This document shows, piece after piece, positions 7,073 through 16,574 of a stretch of 64,000 nt of DNA. The notes beneath the pieces are model-generated. The model was not told the origin of the DNA, did not search any database, and worked only from the letters and a program-made list of their open reading frames with translations. This DNA is from CAYYMH01 sp964472785 (GTDB lineage: Bacteria > Zhuqueibacterota > Zhuqueibacteria > Thermofontimicrobiales > Thermofontimicrobiaceae). The translations under genes were made by a program, and so were the position numbers. The stretch covers positions 1 through 64,000 of the forward strand of contig CAYYMH010000021.1 of the NCBI GenBank assembly GCA_964472785.1, given 5' to 3'. Positions within the stretch are counted from its first letter, which is position 1; the number at the start of each line of letters is the position of its first letter.

Positions 7073-9979
7073 ATGAAAAACGACAACCAACTTCACTTTA
7101 AATTCTGTCCATTTTCTGAAAATCTATTAAAAAAGGTGTTGCGCGAAGAGCCAGCCGACAAAACGGTTTTCATCTTTCCGACAGAGGTGAATAAGAAAAG
7201 TGCAATTCGACTATTTCAAGCAGATTGGAATTTTATTAACACGCTTTTTCTGACAATGGAGGAGTTGAAAGGGCTGGTGTTCCGCGCTGAACATCCGATT
7301 TTAAAAGAGGAAAAAAGAACGCTGGCGTTTTACAGTGCTTTGACATACGAGCATAAAAAGCATTTCAGGCTCAATAATTATTTTCAGTCGATCGAATTGG
7401 CGCAGCGGTTTTTTGAGTTTTGGGAGGAATTCAATGAGGAGTTGGTGGATGAGCAAAATGTCCTGAAAAAAATCAGCAGTGCAGCCGAGTTGTTCCAGTG
7501 GCAGCGGGAGGTGTACCGTTATTTTGTTGAAATAAAATTTAGGTACCAAAAATTTATTGCTGCTAAACAATTTGATGACAATATATTCATTCGTAAACCG
7601 GAAAACCTGAATTTTCAATTTTTTCGGGACTATGACCAGTTTGTTGTGGTGAATCAGTATTACTACACCCAACTTGAAAAAGCCATTTTTAGCCAAATTG
7701 CTGAATCGGGAAAATCAGTAACTATTTATTATCAGCAGACGAGACAGCATCGTGGTGAAGAAATTTTCAGTAGCGAACCGGTTTCAGTGCCAAATATCCG
7801 CGAGGAAGATTGTCGGACAAAGTCGATCGACATTTTTGAATGCAAAAATGATTTTTCAATGATCACCTCGCTGCTACGTGCTGTTCATCAGTTCCAAATC
7901 AGCCACATCATTGACCCATCGTTTTGGGACAAGCCTTATTCTCAATTTTTAGCAATCGATAAATTCAACATCAATTCCACGGTCAATTTCACTAACACGT
8001 CCATCTATCGTTTTTTCTTTTCAGTTTACCAGCTTGTTGACAGCCTGATTTATGATTCGGAAGAACAGAATCAATTGCTCCCAATTCAGGCACTGCTGGA
8101 TGCTGTTTTGATTGATGATTTTTTTAATTATTTTATAAATGATATTCAGCCAGCTTCCTGTAAAAAAGCCCAGGAACAAACGCTGGATTTTATTTATGGA
8201 CTCATTGAAGACGATTACAAATACCTCGATCTGCAAAAGAAATTCCTTCATTTTTTTCCGACAAGTGAATCGCTCACGTTTATTTTGCTCATGATCGATT
8301 TTCTCAATAACGTGCTGCTGATCGATTCCATCAGCGCGCTGATCTCGAAAATTGATGAGCGGCATAATCTGTTCAATATCGAGTCTATTATCACTGAGCA
8401 TGAGCGCAACTATTATGAAATCAAGGAAACCTTCTTTCAGGCAGTGGGTGATTTTTCCACCATCGAAACGCTGAATTTTATCCCGGAATATGATCAATTA
8501 TTTGGTGCTCAAAAAGATAAAAATGAAGTGATGACAAAATCGGCGGGAATTCTGAAACTATTCGTCGATTATTTAAAAGCGAAAAAGGTGAGGATGAGCT
8601 ACGGTCTCGCTGATGAAAATGTGCATCGAATTCGCATCAATAACCTCGAAGACACGCGCAATGTTGCCTACGAAAAAGTGGCGGTGTTGAACCTTTCCGA
8701 AGATTCGCTGCCCAGACCGCGGCAGACGCAGTTTCTTTTTACTGAAAATCAACGAAAAATTTTAGGTTTAAAAACTTATGATGAAGTGAGGGAACGCGAA
8801 CGGTATTATTTTTTCAGATTGCTGTTCAATTCGGAACAGGTGTATTTGTTCACGCTCAAAAATATTGATCAAAATTTAGACCGCAGTTCGTTTTTGGAGG
8901 AAATTTTTCTGCACAAACCGGAAGGAATTCCACTGCGAACAACTCACGTCGCGGATAAAAATTACCGGACAGTCTATCGCCAGTTTTTGGAAAATTCTGA
9001 TTACCGGGTGTCGAAATCTGTTTGCCGGCAACCGGATTTTTTCAAATTTCCGGTAAACAAAGAAATCGATTTCCCGGAAAACAACCTAAATTTGACGCCG
9101 TATTCGATGGCAGCATTGTTGGACAATCCGTTTGCATTTTACATCACTCAACTTTACCGTTTGGATGAAAAAATCAAAAAAGTCGAGACCGATTTTTCCA
9201 GTAAATTAATCGGAATTATTGTTCATGATGTAATCCATCAAATTTGGCACCAGCTCATTGAGCAGGAACAGGGGCCGTTATTTGGTTTTGATTTTGGCAA
9301 AGTGAATTCAAATCAAATAAAAAGTGCTGTGACAACAATTCTGGGAAAGTACGAAAATTATTACAAGCTGCCAAAGAATTATTCCCAGACCTATTTTTCT
9401 GAAATTATCGTTCCGATTATTGAGGAAGGCGCAAAAGAATTTTTTCAAAAGTTGAGCGAGAAAACAAACTTTCAATCAAAAAATATTGAAGTGATTCCTG
9501 AAAAAGAATACGGTCGGATTGAAGAAAAAACATATAAAACGTTCATCCCTGCTGATGAGAATGAGTTTGGTTTAAATATTCGGATTCGGGGACGGGCTGA
9601 TTTGCGGATCATTTTGCCTGATGCGCCTCTTTATTCAATTTTTGATTACAAAACCGGGGGGTATAATGCCAACCAGTTATTAGTCTATGAACTTTACTAC
9701 TATTTAATCGAGCAGCCGGAAATGACCGAGCAGGTGGAGTCTTATTTTTATTTGGTATTTGATAAAAAATTGGAAGCCTTGACGTCACTCCTCAAGCGAA
9801 AAACAAAGGAGGAAAAGATCGAATCTTTGAAGCGGGATTTGATTGAGGCTGTGAACAGGATCGCAGCGAATGGGTTTGATTTACCGACATTAAAAAGTAA
9901 GTTGGGTTTAAAAACGGAAATCTCTCGAACCGATTTGTATTTACCATTGATGAGAAAATTTAATCAAACAGATGAGTAG
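7073..9979 (+). CDS. AddB-like PD-(D/E)XK nuclease / inactivated-helicase subunit
   Basis: 968 residues. The C-terminal 280 residues are a RecB-type nuclease: SKLIGIIVHDVIHQIWH, then RGRADLRI with Asp843, FDYKTGG with Asp858 and Lys860, and a following Q..YELYYY segment. The N-terminal 700 residues have the helicase-like layout of AddB without a Walker A motif (FIFPTEVNKKSA is where one would be). The nuclease domain lacks the cysteines that form the iron-sulfur cluster in many AddB proteins; the usual CPF segment reads NPFAFYIT. With the next gene it should form an AddAB-type complex that resects double-strand breaks and loads RecA. The following ATG is only 3 nt past this stop, so translation is probably coupled. 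Confidence 0.85.
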   Translation: MKNDNQLHFKFCPFSENLLKKVLREEPADKTVFIFPTEVNKKSAIRLFQADWNFINTLFLTMEELKGLVFRAEHPILKEEKRTLAFYSALTYEHKKHFRLNNYFQSIELAQRFFEFWEEFNEELVDEQNVLKKISSAAELFQWQREVYRYFVEIKFRYQKFIAAKQFDDNIFIRKPENLNFQFFRDYDQFVVVNQYYYTQLEKAIFSQIAESGKSVTIYYQQTRQHRGEEIFSSEPVSVPNIREEDCRTKSIDIFECKNDFSMITSLLRAVHQFQISHIIDPSFWDKPYSQFLAIDKFNINSTVNFTNTSIYRFFFSVYQLVDSLIYDSEEQNQLLPIQALLDAVLIDDFFNYFINDIQPASCKKAQEQTLDFIYGLIEDDYKYLDLQKKFLHFFPTSESLTFILLMIDFLNNVLLIDSISALISKIDERHNLFNIESIITEHERNYYEIKETFFQAVGDFSTIETLNFIPEYDQLFGAQKDKNEVMTKSAGILKLFVDYLKAKKVRMSYGLADENVHRIRINNLEDTRNVAYEKVAVLNLSEDSLPRPRQTQFLFTENQRKILGLKTYDEVRERERYYFFRLLFNSEQVYLFTLKNIDQNLDRSSFLEEIFLHKPEGIPLRTTHVADKNYRTVYRQFLENSDYRVSKSVCRQPDFFKFPVNKEIDFPENNLNLTPYSMAALLDNPFAFYITQLYRLDEKIKKVETDFSSKLIGIIVHDVIHQIWHQLIEQEQGPLFGFDFGKVNSNQIKSAVTTILGKYENYYKLPKNYSQTYFSEIIVPIIEEGAKEFFQKLSEKTNFQSKNIEVIPEKEYGRIEEKTYKTFIPADENEFGLNIRIRGRADLRIILPDAPLYSIFDYKTGGYNANQLLVYELYYYLIEQPEMTEQVESYFYLVFDKKLEALTSLLKRKTKEEKIESLKRDLIEAVNRIAANGFDLPTLKSKLGLKTEISRTDLYLPLMRKFNQTDE

Positions 9980-9982
9980 AAA

Positions 9983-12900
9983 ATGAACAACTTCATCCGC
10001 AAGGTAATCAAAGCAAGCGCCGGCACCGGTAAAACCTATCGGCTTTCACTGGAATACATTGGATTACTGGTAAAGTTCGCACCGCTGGGTATTGAATTCA
10101 GCGAAATTTTGGTGATTACGTTTACCAAAAAAGCGACTGCGGAAATTCGGGAGCGAATCTTCGAGCATCTGCGAGCCATTGTTTATGAAAATGATGAACA
10201 GTTGATCGCGAATATTAAATCGTTGATGGACATCGAGATTGGTGATTGGGAAAAAGGTGTTTTAAAAAGCCATTATGAAAAAATGATGCTCCATAAAAAT
10301 AAAGTAAGCATTAGCACCATCGATTCATTCACGAACAATATTTTCAAAACCGTGATTTCGCCCTATCTCGGTATCATGAATTATGAGATCAAAAGTAGCA
10401 ATGACGAGGAGCTGTTGTCAGAAATTTATGACGTGCTGCTGGATCGAGAAAATCTTGATTTGTTGAAAGAATTTTTCTTTCGTTCCGGGCGCAAGAGCAT
10501 CAGCAATTACAAAGCGCTGGTGGAGTCGATGATTGATAAACGGTGGCTCATCCATCTGATTAAAGAAAAAAAGGAAAAATCAGCTACTTCTGAAATCAAT
10601 GACGATTATGCTGAAAAGATGTTGGCTGAATTTAGGGAAGGTTTCTTCGAAGTCCTGGACGAATTTCAGGCTTACCTGAATATTGAAAAGCACGACAAAT
10701 CCGCTAAAAAGGTGATTAAATCCGATATTTATAAAGCTGTTTTTTCTGATGATGTACCTGTTTCAGATGTTGCCTCACGTATGCGAGAAAAGTTTACGGA
10801 TGATGAATTTATTAATCTCAACAGCAAAGCAATTTTTGACAAAAATCCCTTTTGGAATGGAAGCACTGTTTTCAGAAAAAATGCGGACAAGGAAAAGTCC
10901 CTTCTTTTAAAAGAAAGGCTTGATGAAGCGCTGGAGTGTTTGGCTGAGAATCTTTTTTATACGCACTGCATTGTCGAACAGGAGGAAATTTTACAAGTCG
11001 CTGATAGTATTTTGGCAAGATACGATGAAATAAAATTGAGAGAAAAGATTTTTACGTTCAACGATGTTTCCTATTACACATTCAAATATTTGTATGATCC
11101 TGAATTATCGCTGATTAGCGAAGATTACGTCACCAATGCGTTTTATGAATATCTCGCCACCAATGTCCGTTTTGTGCTGATTGATGAATTTCAGGATACC
11201 AGTGTCATTCAGTTTAAAATTTTGCTGCCGATTATCAAAGAAATTATCAGCGGCGCTGGCATCAAGGATTACGGCGGTGTGATTGCTGTGGGAGATGAAA
11301 AGCAATCCATCTATGGCTGGCGGGATGGCGAGCGTGATCTATTGTTGCATCTGCCGGAAATTATCAATGCGGAACAGTCAAAATTGGACACGTCGTACCG
11401 CAGTGAAGAAAATATTATTCGGTTCGTGAATCAGGTTTTCAGTTCGGATTCGTTACAGGCTATTTTGAAAAATAAAGGGATTGAATGGCTGTATGATGAC
11501 GTCATTCCCAATAAAAAAGGGAATAAAGGTTACATCGAAGTTCATTTCAGAAATACTTCGCCGGGCAAAGATGAAGAAAATGACATCCATCGCGAGGAAG
11601 ACGCGATCCGCGAATACGTCGAAAAAGTCCTTTATCCGTTGCTCAGTGAAGAAAAAATATCACCCGCCGGTACAGCCATTCTTGCCCGGCATAACCGGCA
11701 TCTGCGGACCATCGCCAGTATTTTGGAAGAGCTTGGTATTCCATACATTTCAGAATCATCAACATCAATTTTACATCATCGCGCGATAAAACCCGTCATG
11801 TTTTTTTACCGTTTTCTGGCTTACCGGGATTTGATTGATCTGCTGCGGTTTTTGCGGTCTGACTTTGTGTTAATGGACACGGACAAGCTCAAGCAAATCT
11901 TAATTGCTTTCAAAGAACAGGACACAAAAACATATTCGCCCAGTGATATCTTAACTCAGCTTGAGGATATTCCGGAAATCGCCAAACTAAATCAATTTAT
12001 CGAGATGAATTGTAATGGCTTCGATGTTGAATCGGAAGCAAAGGCTGGTGGAAATTTTGATTTGTTGAATTTGACCAAGCGATTTATCGAATCATACAAT
12101 GTCACCTCAATATTTGAGACTGAAAATGATGTGAAGAATATCAATTTGTTCATGGAAATCATTTCCCAATTTGAAATCGAACGCAGCGAAGAACCGCGTT
12201 CGTTGAAACATTTTCTGGATTTCTGTGACCAGATCGACCGGGATGAAGATTTTCAACAACTGGGACTGGAAACCGCCAATGTGGTACGCCTGATGAGTAT
12301 CCACAAAGCAAAAGGATTGGAATTTGATAATGTGTTTTTGTACCTGAATGTGTCAGGGAGAGAAGGACATTCTTCAGGGCAGATCAATTATTATCCTCAT
12401 TATTCCTATGATTTTAACTCGCTGGAAAATTATTTACTCACTTATAATTTTGATTATGTATTAAAGCAAAGTAAAAATAAGCATTTATTTGAAGAACAAA
12501 ACAGGCGCGAGGAAATTGAAGCGCTTAATACGTTTTACGTGGCAGCAACACGTCCGAAGGCAAATTTGTTTGTATATTTTACGTATCAAAGAAAGGACGG
12601 TTTTGCCAAGTATATTAAAGATATCGAAAATACCGATGATCAGTCAATTCTTTGTGCGCTGTTTTATTCTATTTATCAAAAAAGTGTGCTGGATAATGCG
12701 TGGCAGCAATTCAGCCAGTACCATTCTTTGGCACATTGGGGCAGCATTGTCAGTCAAACTGAAGTGATTGAAGAAGAGACGGCTGATGATTTTTCTTTTA
12801 TCACGTCCTATTTGAATACGGATCGAGCGTGTAAATTAGTGAAGGATGAGCAGCGATTGGTTATGCAGCAACAGGTGAATTTTAAGAAAAGTTATCTTGA

Positions 12901-13336
12901 GAAAAGATTGGTTGAAAAAGGAAATCTCGCTCACGATTACTTATCCTATTTAAAATACAATACGCCTTCCGAAAGACAGTTTGCCAAATCAAAGACCATC
13001 AATAAATACGGCAGTTTGCTCCCCGTAATAGAGATTGAACAAATTGTTGAAAAAATGGATGCTTTTTTGAATCAGAATGCAGAATATTTCTCACCTAAAA
13101 AATGGGATCGCGTTTTCAATGAGCAGCTTATTTTCGATGAAAAAGGTAAAGAGCTGCGGCTTGATCGGATGATGGTTGATTCAGCAAACAAAGAGATATT
13201 GATATTGGATTACAAAACCGGTGAGGTTTACGACCAAACTCAAATTACCAAATATGTGGACGCCGTGAAAAATCTAAAAACCGTGAAACTGAATCACTAC
13301 GAAGTAGCAGGAAAATTTGTTGAAGTGCAGATTTAG
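9983..13336 (+). CDS. AddA/RecB-like UvrD-family helicase-nuclease
   Basis: 1117 residues, near the normal AddA size. Helicase motifs: Walker A ASAGTGKT (11-18), motif Ia ITFTKKATAEIRER, Walker B/motif II LIDEFQDT (Asp401-Glu402), motif III GDEKQSIYGWRDG, motif IV DTSYRSEENI, motif V MSIHKAKGLEFDNVF, motif VI FYVAATRPK. The C-terminal nuclease has RLDRMM (Asp1061) and DYKTGE (Asp1076, Lys1078). Superfamily 1A translocase working 3' to 5', partner of the upstream AddB-like protein in double-strand-break repair in the cytosol. The third gene of the operon encodes a MutS-like ATPase. Confidence 0.9.
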   Translation: MNNFIRKVIKASAGTGKTYRLSLEYIGLLVKFAPLGIEFSEILVITFTKKATAEIRERIFEHLRAIVYENDEQLIANIKSLMDIEIGDWEKGVLKSHYEKMMLHKNKVSISTIDSFTNNIFKTVISPYLGIMNYEIKSSNDEELLSEIYDVLLDRENLDLLKEFFFRSGRKSISNYKALVESMIDKRWLIHLIKEKKEKSATSEINDDYAEKMLAEFREGFFEVLDEFQAYLNIEKHDKSAKKVIKSDIYKAVFSDDVPVSDVASRMREKFTDDEFINLNSKAIFDKNPFWNGSTVFRKNADKEKSLLLKERLDEALECLAENLFYTHCIVEQEEILQVADSILARYDEIKLREKIFTFNDVSYYTFKYLYDPELSLISEDYVTNAFYEYLATNVRFVLIDEFQDTSVIQFKILLPIIKEIISGAGIKDYGGVIAVGDEKQSIYGWRDGERDLLLHLPEIINAEQSKLDTSYRSEENIIRFVNQVFSSDSLQAILKNKGIEWLYDDVIPNKKGNKGYIEVHFRNTSPGKDEENDIHREEDAIREYVEKVLYPLLSEEKISPAGTAILARHNRHLRTIASILEELGIPYISESSTSILHHRAIKPVMFFYRFLAYRDLIDLLRFLRSDFVLMDTDKLKQILIAFKEQDTKTYSPSDILTQLEDIPEIAKLNQFIEMNCNGFDVESEAKAGGNFDLLNLTKRFIESYNVTSIFETENDVKNINLFMEIISQFEIERSEEPRSLKHFLDFCDQIDRDEDFQQLGLETANVVRLMSIHKAKGLEFDNVFLYLNVSGREGHSSGQINYYPHYSYDFNSLENYLLTYNFDYVLKQSKNKHLFEEQNRREEIEALNTFYVAATRPKANLFVYFTYQRKDGFAKYIKDIENTDDQSILCALFYSIYQKSVLDNAWQQFSQYHSLAHWGSIVSQTEVIEEETADDFSFITSYLNTDRACKLVKDEQRLVMQQQVNFKKSYLEKRLVEKGNLAHDYLSYLKYNTPSERQFAKSKTINKYGSLLPVIEIEQIVEKMDAFLNQNAEYFSPKKWDRVFNEQLIFDEKGKELRLDRMMVDSANKEILILDYKTGEVYDQTQITKYVDAVKNLKTVKLNHYEVAGKFVEVQI

Positions 13337-13345
13337 AGAGTGATA

Positions 13346-15184
13346 ATGAATAAAAAAAATGCGCGACTGAAAGCGTTAATCAGGCAAACGCGACGAATCA
13401 GCAAAGCGTTGAATTTCCGGGAAAAACAAAGCCGGAAATTTTCCACAATTCGGCTATTAATATTTTTGGCTGCTGTGTTTATCGGTATTCCGATCTTCTG
13501 GTTAAATCATACGATCAGTTATGTCGTGATTACCGGGTTTATTTTTATCTTCAATATTGTCGCTTATTTTCATCGCCGGATGGATGCATCCATCGAACGT
13601 CACCGGATTTATTTGGATATCAAACAACACCACATCGCCCGAATCCAATTGGACTGGGATAGCCTTCCGACGAACAACTCACTGAAACTGAATGAAAATC
13701 ATCCCTTTGAGCTGGATTTGGACATTACGGGTTCACGGTCGCTGCATCATTTAATCGACCTGTCCGTTTCTCATGGCGGCAGCGAGTATTTGAAAAAGTG
13801 GTTGCTGGATACTGATCCTGATTTAACCGACATACTGAACCGGCAGAAAATTATCCAAATCCTGTCCCCAAAAACACGGTTCCGGGATAAAATGCTGCTG
13901 AATTTTAAACAAATTTCAAAACAGCGATTAGATGATAAAAAATTACTGAACTGGTTGGAAAGCGTTAAATCACCAAAAAGTTTGATCTTGATTTTGAAAA
14001 TTTCATCAGTGTTCGCCCTTTTCAACTGGGTGCTATTTGTCTTGAATTTATTCAATATACTACCACCGTACTTCATTATCAGTTTGGCAATATATGGCAT
14101 CATTTACTTAATGAACAGTCAAATGCGGTCTTCGATTTTTGAAGAAGCCGAGTTCCTGATTGATGAGATCAAAAAATACCGGTCGATTTTTCAGTATGTG
14201 GAAAAAAATGCGTCAACTGGATGCGAACAATTACAACATCTCTGCTCGGCTTTTCTGGATTCCATTAATAAACCATCGATGCAACTGAAAAGATTGAAAC
14301 GTATCTCAACCGCTATTGGTCTGCGGATGAATTACGTCACCGGACTTTTGCTAAATCTGGCGCTGCCGTGGGATTTTTGGTGTGCGTTTTTACTGCACAA
14401 AAGTAAACTGGAATTGAAAGATAAATTACCGCTTTGGCTGGATGTCTGTTTTCAGATGGAAGCTTACATATCTTTGGCAAATTTCGCTTATCTGAATCCG
14501 GAATACCAATTTCCGATTATTAAAACAGAGGAGAGTAAACCTGTTTTTATAGCGAAAGAAATCGGACATCCGTTAATTCCATTTCAGGAAAAGAAATGCA
14601 ATGACTTTCAATTGGGCCAACTTGGCGAAATTGTTTTGGTGACCGGTTCGAACATGTCCGGTAAAAGTACCTTTTTGAGAACCCTGGGCATTAATTTATG
14701 TTTGGCATACGCCGGTGCGCCGGTAAATGCTGAAAAGATGGACGTCGGTAAATTCCGAATATTTACTTGCATTCGAATCAATGATTCGCTTTCGGAGGGC
14801 GTCTCCCAATTTTATGCGGAAGTGAAGCGGTTGAAAACACTATCAGATCAGCTCAAAAAAAAGAATGATTTGGCATTATTTTATCTGATCGATGAAATTT
14901 ACAAAGGCACTAACAATCGCGAACGCCTGCTGGGAAGCCGGGCGTTGATTCGTTCCTTTATCGGAGAAAAAGGCGTCGGTGTCATATCGACTCATGATCT
15001 GGAATTGACCCAGTTAGCAGATCAGTTTTCGGATGCGAAAAATTACCATTTTCGCGAAGAAATCAGAAACGGGAATATGGTGTTCGATTATCAATTACGA
15101 ACGGGACCGTGCCCGACGACCAATGCGCTGAAAATTATGGCATTGGAGGGATTACCGGTTGATTTCAGTAAAAATGATCATTAA
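13346..15184 (+). CDS. Membrane-anchored MutS-like ATPase
   Basis: 612 residues from the ATG at 13346; a GTG at 13340 in the same frame would add two residues but the AGAG just upstream suits the ATG. Two predicted membrane helices lie near residues 35-80 (LLIFLAAVFIGIPIFWL and VVITGFIFIFNIVAYF), and a second hydrophobic pair near 210-255. Residues about 90-400 have the lever/clamp pattern of MutS proteins. The C-terminal ATPase has TGSNMSGKST (433-442), Walker B LIDEIYKG (Asp516-Glu517) and STHDLELT. There is no mismatch-recognition domain I and no Smr nuclease domain, so it is neither MutS1 nor MutS2. Membrane-anchored MutS homologues occur in Bacteroidota-like genomes; their job is unknown. 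Placement right after the two recombination-nuclease genes (9-nt gap) suggests a DNA-repair or recombination link. Confidence 0.85.
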   Translation: MNKKNARLKALIRQTRRISKALNFREKQSRKFSTIRLLIFLAAVFIGIPIFWLNHTISYVVITGFIFIFNIVAYFHRRMDASIERHRIYLDIKQHHIARIQLDWDSLPTNNSLKLNENHPFELDLDITGSRSLHHLIDLSVSHGGSEYLKKWLLDTDPDLTDILNRQKIIQILSPKTRFRDKMLLNFKQISKQRLDDKKLLNWLESVKSPKSLILILKISSVFALFNWVLFVLNLFNILPPYFIISLAIYGIIYLMNSQMRSSIFEEAEFLIDEIKKYRSIFQYVEKNASTGCEQLQHLCSAFLDSINKPSMQLKRLKRISTAIGLRMNYVTGLLLNLALPWDFWCAFLLHKSKLELKDKLPLWLDVCFQMEAYISLANFAYLNPEYQFPIIKTEESKPVFIAKEIGHPLIPFQEKKCNDFQLGQLGEIVLVTGSNMSGKSTFLRTLGINLCLAYAGAPVNAEKMDVGKFRIFTCIRINDSLSEGVSQFYAEVKRLKTLSDQLKKKNDLALFYLIDEIYKGTNNRERLLGSRALIRSFIGEKGVGVISTHDLELTQLADQFSDAKNYHFREEIRNGNMVFDYQLRTGPCPTTNALKIMALEGLPVDFSKNDH

Positions 15185-15338
15185 AATCATAATATAGCAT
15201 CAGGCTACAAACAAATAAAATCATCCACGCAAAGACGCAGAAACGCAAAGAAATAGATTGTAAATAAAGGACAAATAAAAAAGTTAAATAACAACACGTA
15301 CTAAAGGTAATCATTTTATAATCAGCGAAAAAATCTTT

Positions 15339-15494
15339 ATGACTGAGAATGAACTATCTTATGAAATTATTGGTTGTGCGATAGAAGTTCATCGAATTCT
15401 TGGGTCTGGATTGCTGGAATCTGTGTATGAGGAGTGTCTTTGTTATGAACTTAAACAAAAGAATATCAAATTTGATCGACAATTATTAATATGA
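15339..15494 (+). pseudogene. Truncated GxxExxY-family gene
   Basis: A 51-codon frame starting MTENELSYEIIGCAIEVHR and running through the signature GSGLLESVYEECL to a TGA at 15492. The GxxExxY family is normally about 120-130 residues, so only the N-terminal 40% survives; after the stop the sequence turns into T-rich filler and repeats with no trace of the C-terminal half. GxxExxY genes have an odd, patchy distribution and are often found inside dispersed repeats; here the remnant lies between inverted copies of the CGCAAAGACGC repeat. Function of the family is unknown. Confidence 0.8.
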
Positions 15495-15541
15495 ATGACC
15501 AGTTGGATTATTGGTTTTTTTGTTTTTTTTATATTTAGACC

Positions 15542-15569
15542 GTAGGGGACGTCCATGGACGTCCCCTAC
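15542..15569. repeat. Perfect 28-bp palindrome
   Basis: The two 14-base halves (15542-15555 and 15556-15569) are exact reverse complements with no loop, centred on CCATGG. It lies between the GxxExxY remnant and the right end of the repeat unit. It could extrude as a cruciform or be a recognition site of the element. Confidence 0.8.
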
Positions 15570-15693
15570 ATCCTAAAACTAAGCTGGGGCTTCTGTTGAA
15601 CTTCAATGCTTTTGCGGTTTCGCGTCTTTGCGTGAGAATTATTTATCCCTGTGATCGGATACAGTTAAAGAAGAAAAATGCTGTGAGGTGAAA

Positions 15694-16107
15694 ATGAAAA
15701 TCTACTTTTGCGGCTCCATCGCCGGCGGTCGGAAATATGCTAAAATTTACTCGAAAATTGTCGATTACCTGAAAGGCAAAGGTCATCGAGTGCTCTCGGA
15801 ACACATCGTCAAGGATGATATTTTTGACTTTGAAAAGCAATTTACACCACAGGAGATTTTCCAGCGGGACATCGAATTTTTAGATGACGCGGATGTCGTG
15901 ATAGCCGAAATATCAAATCCATCGCTCGGCGTAGGTTATGAAATTTGTCATGCGCTTTATAATAAAATGAACGTGCTTTGCGTCTATCAAGCTGGACTTT
16001 ATGTGAGTCGAATGATCACCGGAAACACAATGCCGGGAATTAAAATTGAAACCTATGAAAACGAGGATAATCTTTTTAGCATCATTGACGAATATTTAAA
16101 ATCATGA
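15694..16107 (+). CDS. DNPH1/Rcl-like 2'-deoxynucleoside 5'-phosphate N-hydrolase
   Basis: 137 residues from the ATG at 15694, which has AGGTG just upstream; a GTG at 15688 in frame lies within that ribosome site. It belongs to the nucleoside 2-deoxyribosyltransferase fold and matches mammalian DNPH1 (Rcl) more closely than true transferases: YFCGSIAGGRKY at the N-terminus (nucleotide-binding loop), LSEH in the middle, and DDADVVIAEISNPSLGVGYEI, in which the Glu of GVGYE (Glu83 from this start) is the expected nucleophile. DNPH1 cleaves the glycosidic bond of deoxynucleoside monophosphates, including damaged ones, cleaning the nucleotide pool. It lies near an alkyltransferase-like repair gene, but the two are convergent, so no operon link is implied. 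Confidence 0.85.
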   Translation: MKIYFCGSIAGGRKYAKIYSKIVDYLKGKGHRVLSEHIVKDDIFDFEKQFTPQEIFQRDIEFLDDADVVIAEISNPSLGVGYEICHALYNKMNVLCVYQAGLYVSRMITGNTMPGIKIETYENEDNLFSIIDEYLKS

Positions 16108-16122
16108 CTCACCAAAAACACG

Positions 16123-16186
16123 AAATGACACGAAATTGAAATATATTTTTTTTTGTGTATTTTGTGTGTTTCGCGGGTATAAATTA
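16123..16186. repeat. Inverted dispersed repeat between convergent genes
   Basis: AAACACGAAATGACACGAAAT on the left and TGTGTATTTTGTGTGTTTCGCG on the right are imperfect reverse complements around a T-run. The composition matches the other CACGAA-type repeats of the window. It lies between two stop codons, so it could act as a bidirectional terminator. Confidence 0.45.
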
Positions 16187-16207
16187 TTATTTCAAAAATT
16201 TCATGTC

Positions 16208-16534
16208 TTAATTATCTTTTTTGGGACATTTCCAGCCAACTCTTCCGAGATCAACCCGGTTACTTTTAACAAAATGGATGCCTTCAGCTTCCAGCAAGAC
16301 TTTTTGCATTAACTCCCCGTCACCGCCGGAGCGAGGGCTGATTTTCCCCTGGCTATTTATCACCCGGTGCCACGGCACATCACTGCCTTCAGATAGGGCA
16401 GCCATGGCATAACCCACCATTCTTGGTGTGCACCGACCCACCAAACTTGCAATTTGACCATACGTTGCCACTTTGCCGTAAGGAATTAATCGCACCAATT
16501 CGTATATTTGTTGGTAAACTGATTTGGGGTTCAT
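16208..16534 (-). CDS. Alkyltransferase-like protein (ATL), MGMT family
   Basis: 108 residues, the size of stand-alone ATL proteins. It has the DNA-binding and active-site region of O6-alkylguanine-DNA alkyltransferase: IPYGKVATYGQIA (Tyr25 for nucleotide flipping), the arginine finger Arg38 in TPRMVG, and the active-site loop PWHRVINSQGKIS. The catalytic cysteine of MGMT is replaced by Trp55, the hallmark of ATL proteins. ATLs bind O6-alkylguanine without repairing it and hand the lesion to nucleotide excision repair. It cannot therefore transfer alkyl groups itself. Confidence 0.93.
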   Translation of the reverse strand: MNPKSVYQQIYELVRLIPYGKVATYGQIASLVGRCTPRMVGYAMAALSEGSDVPWHRVINSQGKISPRSGGDGELMQKVLLEAEGIHFVKSNRVDLGRVGWKCPKKDN

Positions 16535-16574
16535 TCTGATTTAAATTTACTACTCTTGTATTACTCAAAAATAA

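Larger units (their letters stand above)
15226..15634. repeat. Repeat-bounded unit around a GxxExxY gene remnant
   Basis: The left end, CACGCAAAGACGCAGAAACGC (from 15226), is mirrored at the right end by TTTGCGGTTTCGCGTCTTTGCGTG (15611-15634); the outermost 13 bp pair perfectly. The unit contains a truncated GxxExxY coding sequence, a long T-rich stretch and a perfect 28-bp palindrome. This explains all but the outer edges of the 509-base gene-poor stretch 15185-15693. I see no clear target duplication. Confidence 0.55.
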
